64,000 bases of DNA, taken from contig OX442315.1 of assembly GCA_949358305.1 (NCBI GenBank), positions 13,914,427 to 13,978,426 of the forward strand. The letters run 5' to 3'. The stretch is from Strigamia acuminata (taxonomy: Eukaryota; Arthropoda; Chilopoda; Geophilomorpha; Linotaeniidae). Shown one piece after another: positions 24,877-35,239 of this stretch. Every line of letters begins with the position of its first letter. Within the stretch, counting starts at the first letter, position 1. Position numbers and translations under genes: made by a program. Under the pieces are notes generated by a model. It made no database searches, was not told the origin of the DNA, and saw only the letters and a program-made list of their open reading frames with translations.

Positions 24877-25362
24877 CCGTATATCTTCGGGTATAATACG
24901 AGAAATTTATTGCAAATTTCTCGGCTCTAATTGGGGGGGTCGTATTATACGCGCATAATACCAAAAAAAAAAAAAATTAATACAACGCACGACATACCGA
25001 ATACGTACGTTTTACCTATACTGAAAATTAAGTTCGTAGTTGTTTGCCGGTATCGCTTACAATACAACCAGCCGGCAATCCAACCATCCAACCAACCAAC
25101 AATGCAACAATCCAACAAACGTAAGCGTTTTTCGTATGAGGACACAATTTCTAATGATGAGTTCATTAAAAAAATGTTCAATGACTCAGAAAAGGAGGAA
25201 GAATTTCTCGACTTTTAAAATTTCCTTTTAAATAAATAAATTTTTCTTTTGAAAATTCTAACTCGTATTATAAGCGCGTAACACCGTTTATTACAAAAAT
25301 GGAGCCTTAAAATGGGGGGGTCGTATTATACGCAGGGTCGTATTATACCCGAAGATATACGG
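24877..25362. mobile_element. pogo/Tc1-type non-autonomous element with TA duplication
   Basis: Terminal inverted repeats of 25 bp start CCGTATATCTTCGGGTATAA and are flanked by TA (24875-24876 and 25363-25364). The paralogous flank near 32350 is the empty site with one TA. Subterminal GGGGGGGTCGTATTATACGC occurs near both ends. An internal plus-strand ORF ending at 25218 has KRKRFSYEDTISNDEF and an acidic tail EKEEEFLDF, which looks like the end of a transposase-derived protein with its core deleted. Confidence 0.88.
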
Positions 25363-25364
25363 TA

Positions 25365-25786
25365 ATTAATTGGACAGAATGTTGGTTATTGACAATAACC
25401 AACATTCTGAGGGTAATACAACAACATACACTCAGAGGTTGAGGGGGCCTAATGCTTTCAAGAGAGATCAAAGATACAAACAACAAGAAAACAGAAAAAG
25501 CTGAGTAGACTAACGTTTCAAACATCCGGCCAATTTTATAGTATTAATTAGTGTTCAATGTTTAAGAAAAAATCGATATGATCAGTTAGCCTCCATAAGC
25601 TGTTAAATTAAATATTGGTCAAACCATGGACTTGAAATGGAATGAATACTAGTAGATTCATTATTCCTGTCTCTTGTTTTATTCATTTTATTTTTGTAAA
25701 TTTATAATTTTATTTACAAATTCATGTTTTGGACAAATAATAAACATTAAAAGTTTTATTAGTGCACGGAATTAAAGTCAGAAAAT
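25365..25786. other. Remnant of TM-gene 3' end and inverted 3' flank of LRR copy B
   Basis: 25365-25400 matches the last bases of the TM genes (ATTGGACAGAATGTTGGTTATTG) followed by its own inverted copy. 25540-25786 is the reverse complement of the 3' flank of LRR copy A, so A and B form a tail-to-tail inverted duplication. Confidence 0.6.
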
Positions 25787-27853
25787 TTAAGCACACGTTA
25801 ATTTCATATTTGATTTGTACGCCTGACACAAACAACATGGTGAATACTTTTCATCTTCAAACCAATGAGTATTTCTTTTCTCGTTGTTAAACGTGACTTC
25901 AACAAGGGGACGGTGTTTTTGAAACCACATCGCCGCTTCCTTGCTTTCTTGCTTGTTGAACAAAAACGAAATATTAAGCACCTGTAAATTTTGACAGTTT
26001 TTCACTAAACATTCAGCAGTTTCCATTTGCAGGGTATCCAAACACAGATGTGAGAGACTCATCAAAGTCTCAATGTTCATCCTGAAGCGCATTTCGTCAT
26101 ATACATATATTTTCAGGGTTCTGACATTGGGACCGAAACACACCAGACATTTCTCCAACACTGTTTCTTCACTTTCTAGAACTGCTAAATGCAAATCCCT
26201 CGAATTTATCTTCACGGCTTTTCTGTGAGTGCATTCTAAAGCGGTCACGCCTTCAAGTGTCAAATAGCGAAGACATGGTGCGCCGTTTAACACCGAATGG
26301 ATGCAAACATCCAATGAACGTAAATAGAGTTCTGTCAAATTGTTCATTTGCGGGTGGGAATTGGCGAGGTTGATGTCGCATGGGAATAAACCCACTTTGG
26401 CTTTCCAGCATTGTTCTGTGAACTTTAATTTTGTAACTTTTGATAAAGATTGTAAGAGATAGAAGGATTCTGGTTCGATAAAAACCCAGGATGTAATTGC
26501 GATGTGGCATAAATTGGGGAAAATCAAGGGCAGTTTCCGGAGCAAATCTCTGCATTTGTATCTTTCTTCGGTCTCTTCTGTAAATGCCAATGATATATCT
26601 TTGTAACTGACGAACACCAATTTTTGTTCAGCCAGAGATTTAAGAAGATCAACGCTATAAGTGTGATCACTGCATTCGATGGTTTCGAGACGAGTGAAGT
26701 TCTTCAAGACCTTTTCTGTTCCTATTGCAGTAACCTTTGTTTTGTAGAGGTTCAAATACATTAACTGCTTCACTACCGATTGTGGTGAGCAAAGAAATTC
26801 GATCCCTTCATCCGTTATTCCATCCACACCATCGAACGTCAGTTTCTTCATATGTGGGCAGTATTTCGCGTCGCGACTAAGAACAAAGCGGAGTCGTTGC
26901 AGCAATTTCCACAGGCAGTCAATTCTTGCAGGTTTGGAAATGATGTTACGAGAAACTCTTGAATTGGAATTGATGTGATTGAACTGCAAGTAGAACAATC
27001 ATGCATACTATTGCATGGCCGAATAATTAATTTTTTGATGTTCTATTTTCAAAAAAAAAAAAAAAAAATTAGATTTGAAAAATGTTTTATACCCTAATAT
27101 CATCCACTTGTGCGGTGATTTAAATTTCAATGACCAAATAAAACTTCGTTTTAATTTATGCGATTGAAATTATTAAATGCCGCATCATTATTAGATGTAG
27201 AATGATTTTAGGGTAAAATATGGTTAAGAACGTTACTTTTTTTCCACTTTTGAGCAAATTTATGAGTTTAAAACTTCCAGTACTGTGTAAGTAAGGTTGA
27301 ATGTCAAAAGAGTGAAACCCCATTTCAATCATCAGCGCCATTTGGAATGAATTTACATTTGTCTTGTATTGTGCACTTAGAACGTGCGAAAGTTGCAGTT
27401 TTAAACTTGTGGCTAGAAGAATACGTGTTGAAAATAAGTAAAGCATATCACACCGTAATTTGCTAGCTAACATAAATCATGTGGTTCAACTGGATCTTGA
27501 CCAATTGCAAATATATTTATTAATGAAATAGGAACTTACACAAATTCAAATATTCGTATAACTGGTTTAAAGTCGCTCCTAATTTGTCTAGTTCAACCCA
27601 AAAATTATTGGACGATGCATTCGCTAATATATTCCAATTTTCCGAGCCAAACCCACAATCGAGTAGTTCTATAATAATAAATCAGTTTTTCAGAAATGTA
27701 AAATAAATATATGGACTTAAATTTTATTTAAATTTTCGACATACTTTTCGCTATATGTGCATGCATCCGTTTGGATCCAATTGAAAGTGCATCCCACACC
27801 AAATCCGCCACAACTTTCATACTCAGAGCTTCTAAATTTAAAACTTTACTCAT
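25787..27853 (-). pseudogene. LRR gene copy B, frameshifted
   Basis: Minus strand. Exon equivalents: 27745-27853 (starts MSKVLNLEALSMKVV), 27540-27668, about 27156-27412, and 25787-27042. The LRR exon is open for 403 codons, but its first 40 codons are out of register: near 26873-26883 the copy carries 5 extra bases (GACGC next to TTAGTCGC) compared with copies A, C and D, so the FPNLQEL segment and the following CPHMKKL segment lie in different frames. Exon 3 ends at the same TAA (RHLIISIA*) as in copy D. Intact LRRs and the C-terminal CCLCQAYK tail follow. Likely a young pseudogene. Confidence 0.75.
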
Positions 27854-28170
27854 CTTTGGTTTTTTCGGCTCTGAACAAAACGCAGGGTATACCCAAAATG
27901 GGATACCCAAGTAACATAAAATTTATTTATGTTTTAATAAAAAGTTCCACATTTTTATTAGATTTGATATTATTGGACATTATTTAACACATTTATATAC
28001 ATGATGACGTTGATTGTGAATCATTTTTTCCACAAATGTAATTTCTTCGTATTTTTTAGATAAATCATTTCTCCTTTTTGGTTTTACAAAACCAGGAAGA
28101 GTTAAACAATCGGAAAAAAGAAATGTCGCCTGTGTTTGAGAAACACAACACAAGGTACGTTCAATCTTAA
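27854..28170. other. Spacer between LRR copies B and E
   Basis: No gene. Breakpoint region where the 5'-truncated copy E begins. Confidence 0.5.
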
Positions 28171-28898
28171 ATGGAACCAGAATCCTTCTTTCTCTTACAA
28201 TCTCTCCCAAACATTACAAAATTAAAGTTCACAGAACAAAGCTGGAAAGCCAAAGTGAGTTTATTCCCATGCGACATCAACCTCGCCAATTCCCACCCGC
28301 GAATGAACAATTTGACAGAACTCGTATTTGGATTCATTGTATCACAGGTCTGTGATTGTATGAAGTTTGCATCCATTCGGTGTTAAACGGCGCACCATGT
28401 CTTCGCTATTTGACCCTTGAAGGCGTGACCGCTTCAGAATGCTCTCACAGAAAAGCCGTGAAGATAAATTCGAGTGGTTTGTATTTAGCATTTCTAGAAA
28501 ATGCAGACATAGTGGAGGAGAAATGTCTGGTGTGTTTCGGTCACAATGTCAGAACCCTGAGAATGTCTCTATACTAGTATGACCAAATGCGCTTCAGGAT
28601 GAACATTGAGACTTTGATGAGTTTCTCACATCTGTCATTGGATGACCTGGAAATGGCAACTGCTCAATGTTTAGTGAAACACTGTCAAAATTTACAGGTG
28701 CTTAATATTTCACCTTGGATGAACATTACAGTAATCCGGGAAGCGGCAATGTGGGTTCAAAGACACCGTCCCCTTGTTAAAGTCACGTTTTATAACGATT
28801 ACGAAAATACACATTGGTTTGAAGATGAAAAGTATTCACCATGTTGTTTGTGTCAGGCTTACAAATCTACTAGTAATGTGAATTTAACGTATATTTAA
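28171..28898 (+). pseudogene. LRR copy E, 5'-truncated and broken
   Basis: Homologous only to the second half of the LRR exon (from MEPESFFLLQSL on). Extra bases near 28325-28365 shift the frame, and a 6-bp insertion near 28572 adds an in-frame TAG. The C-terminal part (28587-28898) is open and keeps the CCLCQAYKST tail. Clearly a relic. Confidence 0.85.
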
Positions 28899-29036
28899 AT
28901 TTATGTTTATTATTTGTCCAAAACATGGAATTGTAAATGAAATTATAAATTTACAAAAATAAAATGAATAAATCAAGAGAGACAGGAATAATGAATCTAC
29001 TAGTATAAACTTTTGCACTATAACTAGATAAACTAA

Positions 29037-29390
29037 TTAATTGGACAGAATGTTGGTTATTGTTTCGTTTCCCTTTGCTACACCCAAGCAATTTGAGAAA
29101 TAATAACTATGTACGCTGTCAGGTTCTTCATAAATAGGCCCATCGAGAAAAATCTTTACTGCAGTGAACAGCAAAGTAACTTTCACACCAGCAAACATCG
29201 AAAACAATCGAGGCTTCCCAATTTCCAGAGAAGCTCTGAGAGTAAGCGAAGGTTCATGTGTGAAAACTTTATCATCTAGCAATTGAAACTGAAACAAAAT
29301 ATAAATAAACTTTAATTAATTTACATTTTCTTGCTTGAATCGTTTGTATACCTCTGTCTTAACTTCAGGACATGTGGCACAATTTGTGTA
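29037..29390 (-). pseudogene. Terminal exon fragment of a TM gene
   Basis: Minus-strand exon 29037-29288, preceded by a good acceptor (TTTTGTTTCAG), encodes the last membrane segment (FSMFAGVKVTLLFTAVKIFLDG) and the tail GNETITNILSN*, nearly identical to TM1. Upstream only about 40 bp of the previous exon remain (to about 29385), then the homology stops. A relic that shows a TM gene once followed LRR copy E. Confidence 0.85.
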
Positions 29391-29399
29391 AGTTCCTAT

Positions 29400-29822
29400 T
29401 TCATTAGTAAATATATTTGCAATTGATAAAGATCCAGTTCAAACACATGATTTATATTAGCTAACAAATTACGGTGTGATAGGTGTGGTAATTCGTAATA
29501 TGTGTCGACTGTCAACCATGGTCACATTTTATTTACTATATTTTCAATATTTCATGTATTTCACAAACTTTGTTGATGTTGATAATCCAATCAATCACCG
29601 CCATGCTCGTAAAAAATCAATTATCGACAATCACACTCGTCACAGCAGAGATGGCGCCAAACAATTTCAGTAACGCTTTTTATATATTTTTTTTATAATT
29701 AGTTAACCACGAGAGGGAGCCACCCATTTTTATAAGAAAGAAAGAAGCCAGTTTTGTTATTCCTTTTATTTTGGAGGAAAAATATTTTTCGTTACAGAGT
29801 GCATGATGATAAAAATCCAAAG
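29400..29822. other. Upstream region of LRR copy C
   Basis: Begins with a stray piece of LRR intron 2 (CACAATTTGTGTAAGTTCC, near 29380-29480), then unrelated AT-rich DNA. The 65-codon ORF at 29476-29673 has no support. Confidence 0.4.
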
Positions 29823-32034
29823 ATGAGTAAAGTTTTAAAACTAGAAGCTCTGAGTATGAAAGTGGTGGCAGATTTGGTGTGGGGTTCACTTAAAATAGGA
29901 TTTATACGAATGAATGCATCGACAGAGAGAGGTATGTCGAAAATCTAAATAACATTTTCAGCCCATACGTTTATTTCATATTTCCTGACAGATTGATTTA
30001 TTATTTCAGAATTAATCGATTCTGGGTTTAGCTGGGAACATTGCGATACATTAGCGAATTCATCGTCCAATAATATTTGGGTAAAATTTAACGAATTTGG
30101 AACGACTTTAAACAAGTTATTCGAATATTTGAATTTGAATTTGTGTAAGTTCCTATCTTATTATTAAATATATTTGCAATTGATAAAGATCAAGTTTAGC
30201 TAAGAAATTACGGTGTGATAGGCTTTATGATGAGAATCTGTGATATTGTGTAGGAGCGAAAGGATTGAGTGGACACGCCTGGTTGAGGTTAAAACTTAAG
30301 TGTACGATTTTATTTGCAGGTAGCGCTACAAACATGTGTCAGCATAGAATAACTCAATACTTTACTTATTTTCTACATTTATTCTTCTAGCCACAATTTT
30401 AAAACTGGAACTTGCGCACGTTCTAAACGCACAATACAACAAAAACGTAAGTTCATTCCAAATGGCGTTGATGATCGAAATGGGGCTTCACTCCCTTGAC
30501 ATTCAACCTTATTTACACGCGACTAGAAGTTTTAAAGTCATAACTTTGCTCAAACATGGAAAAAAAGTAACGTTCTTAACTACATTTTACCCTAACATTA
30601 TTCTACGTATACTGTATAATAATCATGCGGCATTTAATAATTTCAATCGCATAAATTAAGATGGCAAATACATTCGACTCAACGAAGTTTTATTTGATCA
30701 CTGAAATTGTAATCACCGCACAAGTGGATGATGTTAGGGTATAAAACATTTTTCAAATCTAATTTTTTTTTTTTTTTTTTAAATAGAGCATCAAAAAGTT
30801 AAATCTTTGTCCATGTACTATGCCTAAGTGTTCGACTTGCAATACAATCACATCAATTCCAACTCAAGAGTTTCTCGTAACATCATTTCCAAACCTGCAA
30901 GAATTGACGGTCCGTGGAAATTGCTGCAACGACTCCGCTCTGTTCTTAGTCGCTAAACACTGCCCACATATGAAGAAACTGACGTTCGATGGTGTGAATG
31001 GAATAACGGATGAAGGAATCGAATTTCTTTGCTCGCCACAATCGGTAGTGAAGCAGTTGGTGTATTTGAACCTTCGCGAAACAAAGGTTACTGCAAAAGG
31101 AGCAGAAAGGGCCTTGAAGAACTTGCCTCTTCTCGAAACCATCAGATGCAGTCGTCGCACGCATACCGTTGATCTTCTTAAATCTGTGACTGAACAAAAA
31201 TTGGTGTTCGTAAATTACAAAGATATATCATTGGGATTTGCAGAAGAGACCGAAGAAAGATACAAATACAAAGATTTGATCCGGAAACTGCCCTTGATTT
31301 TCCCAAATTTATGCCACATCACAATTGCAACCTGGGTTTTTATCGAACCAGAATCCTTTATTCTCTTACAATCTTTATCAAAAATTACAAAATTAAAGTT
31401 CATAGACCAATATTGGAAAGCCAAAATGAGTTTATTTCCATGCGACATCAACCTCGCCAATTCCCACCCGCAAATGAACAATTTAACAGAACTCTATTTG
31501 GATTCATTGTATGATGTTTGCATCCATTCAGTGTTAAATGGCGCACCATGTCTTCACTATTTGACACTTGAAATTGTGGGCTTTTCAGAATGCACTCACA
31601 GAAATGCTGTGAAGATTAATTCGAGTGGTTTGCATTTAGCAGTTCTAGAAAGTGAAGAAACAGTGTTGGAGAAATGTCTTGTGTGTTTCGGTCCCAATGT
31701 CAGAACCCTGTTATTGCTTGACTGTGACGAAATGAGCTTCAGGATGAACTGTGAGACTTTGATTAATCTGTCACATCTGTGTTTGGATAGTCTGAAAATG
31801 GAAACTGCTGAATGTTTACTGAAAAACTGTACAAATCTGCAGGTGCTTAATATTTCCCCGGATATCATGTTTTCAGCAAGCAAGAAAGCGGTGGTGTGGT
31901 TTCAAAGACACCGTCCCCTTGTTAAAGTCACGTCTTATTGCGAGTTCAAAACTCATTGGTTTGAAAATGAAAAGTATTCACCATGTTGTTTTTGTCAGGC
32001 ATACAAATATAATATGAAATTACCGTATGCTTAA
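29823..32034 (+). CDS. LRR gene copy C
   Basis: Exons by homology: 29823-29931, 30010-30144, 30391 onward, and 30787-32034, with clean GT-AG borders on exons 1 and 2. Exon 1 starts MSKVLKLEALSMKVVADLVW. Exon 3 meets a TAA at about 30657, close to where copies B and D also stop, so the 5' exons may encode a short separate protein of about 160 residues, or all copies may be decaying there. The large exon is open for at least 404 codons from ATG at 30820 and holds the FPNLQEL, CPHMKKLTFDGVNGITDEGIEFL and LRETKVTAKGAE repeats and the CCFCQAYK end. A 132-bp insertion lies in intron 2. LRR solenoids bind proteins; partner and pathway are unknown. Confidence 0.65.
30228..30359. mobile_element. 132-bp insertion with 5-bp direct repeats
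   Basis: Present in intron 2 of LRR copy C, absent from the same intron in A, B and D. Flanked by CTTTA at 30223-30227 and 30360-30364. Family not recognised. Confidence 0.6.
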
Positions 32035-32342
32035 ATTTATGTTTATTATTTGTCCAAAACATGGAATTGTAAATAAAATTATAAATTTACAAAAATAAAA
32101 TGAATAAATCAAGAGAGAGGGGAATAATGAATCTCCTAGTATTCATTCTATTTCAAGTCCATGGTTTGACCAATATTTGATTTAACAGTTTAAGGAGGCT
32201 TACTGATCGTGTCAATATTTTCTTAAACATTGAACACTTTAATTAATACTATAAAATTGGCCTTGCGGATCGTCAAAGTCTTGTCATGCTTGGAAATCTA
32301 CATTTTGGTTCAGCCAATAAACTTCTGCGCAATAATAAAAAC

Positions 32343-32450
32343 TAATAGTAAACTAATTAATTGGACAGAATGTTGGTTATTGTCTCGTTTCCCTTTGCTA
32401 CCACCAAGCAATTTGAGAAATAATAACTATACTCTGTATACGCTGTTAGG
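32343..32450 (-). pseudogene. Short TM-gene terminal exon remnant
   Basis: About 100 bp matching the end of the TM1 terminal exon in reverse (ATTGGACAGAATGTTGGTTATTG, then the stretch encoding SYYFSNCLG), downstream of LRR copy C. Too short to code. Confidence 0.75.
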
Positions 32451-32686
32451 TTCAAACTGTCAGTGTCGACTGCGTCATGTAAAGCAAGAATGCCCTGATC
32501 TTCTTGCGTATCGTAAAATGATTCTTGCGAAATGTTTATAAGAATTAAATGAATGGAATCAATTTACTTTACTTCTTGGTATCGTAAGTTTATATCGTGC
32601 GTGTTATGTTTTCAACTCGCAATCGTTACAATCAGCCCGCTCTCGTCGCTAAAAACGGAATTTAAAACTAACAAAATCGGTCACTA

Positions 32687-32972
32687 TAACTCTGGCTCAC
32701 CATAAGAGTATGACCTCGGTCGAGCCTGTTTACTCATCACTGCTACGTATACAGGTACCTGTATACTCTCACTAGAAAAAGTAGTTCTGTTGTGGTTTTA
32801 ATTAGTTTGATTATTTTAGATGTTTGAAATAATGTAAAATGACTAATATTGACTCATATGACTAATATTAGTCATTTTACATTACTTCAAACATCTAAAA
32901 TAATCAGATTAATTAAAACAGTGATAGTAAACAGGCTCGACCGAGGTCATACTCTTATGGTGAGCCAGAGTA
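32687..32972. mobile_element. Long-inverted-repeat MITE in the LRR copy D upstream region
   Basis: About 286 bp, almost fully palindromic: the left end ACTCTGGCTCACCATAAGAG is mirrored at the right end, and the inner parts around TAATATTAGTCATTTTACAT also pair. Flanked by TA. LRR copy A has the uninterrupted site GGTCAC-TA-GGTGACAC at about 22498, proving insertion. Confidence 0.92.
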
Positions 32973-33004
32973 TAGGTGACACAACGAAAAATAACGTTAT
33001 CAGA

Positions 33005-35098
33005 AATGGCGTGTACGCTTACAGCTCTGAGTATGAAAGTGCTGGCAGATTTGGTGTGGGATTCACTTAAAATAAGATTTATACGGTTGGGTGCATCAAC
33101 CGTGAGAGGTATGTCGAAAATTTAAATAAAATTTAAATCTATACATTTATTTCATATTCCTGAAAAATTGATTTATTATTTCAGGACTACTCGATGGTGG
33201 GTTTAGCTTGGAAAATTGCAATATATTGGCGAATTTATCGACCAATAATTTGAGGGAAGAACTCGACAAATTTGAAACGACTTTAAACCAGTTATACGAA
33301 TATTTGAATTTGTGTAAGTTCCTATTTTATTACTAAATATATTTGCAATTGATAAAGATCCAGTTGAAACACATGATTTATGTCAGCTAACAAATTAGGG
33401 TGTGATAGGCTTTACTTATTTTCTACATGTATTCTTCTAGCCACAAGTTTAAAGGAAGAACTTTCACACATTCTAAATGCTCAATACAAGGCAAAGTACG
33501 TAAGTTCATTCCAAATGGCGCTGATGATCGAAATGGGGTTTCACTCCCTCGACATTCAACCTCATTTACACCAGACTAGAAGGTTTAAAGTCGTAACTTT
33601 GCTCAAACATGGAAAAAAAGTAACGTTTTTAACTACATTTTACCCTAATATTATTCTATATCTATTAATCATGCGGCATTTAATAATTTCAATCGCATAA
33701 ATTAAGATGGCAAATACAAGTATGTTCGACTCAACGACGTTTTATTTGGTCATTTGAAAATTAAATTACCGCACAAGTGGATAATGTTAGAGTATAAAAC
33801 ATTTTTCAAATCTAATTTTTGTTTTTTCTTTTTTAAAATAGAACATCAAAAAATTAATTATTCGGCCATGCAATAGTATGCACGATTGTTCGACTTGCAG
33901 TTCCATCACATCAAATCCGGCTCAAGAGTTTCTCGTAACATCATTTCCAAACCTGCAAGAATTGACGGCCAGTGGAAATTCCTGCAACGACTACGTTCTG
34001 TTCTTAGTCGCTAAGCACTGCCCACATATGAAGAAACTGACGTTCGATGGTGTTGGTGGAATAACGGATGAAGGGATCGAATTTCTTTGCTCACCTCAAT
34101 CGGTAGTGAAGCAGTTGGTGTATTTGGACCTTCGCGAAACAAAGGTTACTGCAAAAGGAGCAGAAAGGGCCTTGAAGAACTTGCCTCTTCTCGAAACCAT
34201 CAGATGCAGTCGTCGCACGCATACCGTTGATCTTCTTAAATCTCTGGCTGAACAAAAATTGGTGTTCGTCAGTTACAAAGATATATCATTGATATTTGCA
34301 GAAGAGACCGAAAAAAGATACAAATGCAAAGATTTGCTCCGGGAACTGCCCTTGATTTTCCCCAATTTATGCCACATCGCAATTAAATCCTGGATTTATA
34401 TCGAACCAGAATCCTTCATTCGCTTACAATCGATATCAAAAGTTACAAACTTAAAGTTCGTAGACCAATATCGGAAAGCCAAAATGAGTTTATTCCCATG
34501 CGACATCAACCTCGCCAATTCCCACCCGCGAATGAACAATTTGACAGAACTCTATTTACGTTCATTGAAAGATGTTTGCATCCATTCGGTGTTATACGGC
34601 GCACCGTGTCTTCGCTATTTGACACTTGAAGGCGTGACCGCTTCAGAATGCACTCACAGAAAAGCCGTGAAGATAAATTTGAGTGGTTTGCATTTAGCAT
34701 TTCTAGAAAACGCAGGAACAGTGTTGGAGAAATGTCTTGTGTGTTTCGGTCCCACTGTCAGAACCCTGAGAATTTCTCTATATGACCAAATGCGCTTCAG
34801 GATGAACATTGAGACTTTGATGAGTCTCTCACATCTGTGTTTGGATACCCTGCAAATGGAAACTGCTCAATGTTTAGTGAAAAACTGTCAAAATTTACAG
34901 GTGCTTAATATTTTACCTTGGATCAACATTACAGAAAGCAGGGAAGCGGCAATGTGGGTTCAAAGACACCGTCCCCTTGTTAAAGTCACGTTTTATTACG
35001 ATGGCGAAACTCATTGGTTTGAAGATGAAAAGTATTCACCATGTTGTTTGTGTCAGGCGTACAAATCTACTAGTAATGTGAATTTAACGTATGCTTAA
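33005..35098 (+). CDS. LRR gene copy D
   Basis: Exons: 33005-33108 (MACTLTALSMKVLADLVW), 33185-33313, 33441 onward, and 33842-35098. Acceptors TTATTTCAG and TTCTTCTAG are good. Exon 3 encodes a 106-codon block ending RHLIISIA* at about 33700, shared with copy B. The LRR exon is open for 406 codons from ATG at 33878, with FPNLQELTASGN, CPHMKKLTFDGVGGITDEGIEFL, LDLRETKVTAKGAERAL and the KYSPCCLCQAYK tail. It is close to copy C in its middle LRRs. No lesion is seen in the LRR exon. Faces TM1 tail to tail at 142 bp. Biochemical role unknown. Confidence 0.68.
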
Positions 35099-35239
35099 AT
35101 TTATTATGTTTATTATTTGTCCAAAACATGGAATTGTAAATAAAATTATAAATTTACAAAAATAAAATGAATAAATCAAGAGAGACAGCAATAATGAATC
35201 TACTAGTATAAACTTCTGCACTATAAGTAGATAAACTAA

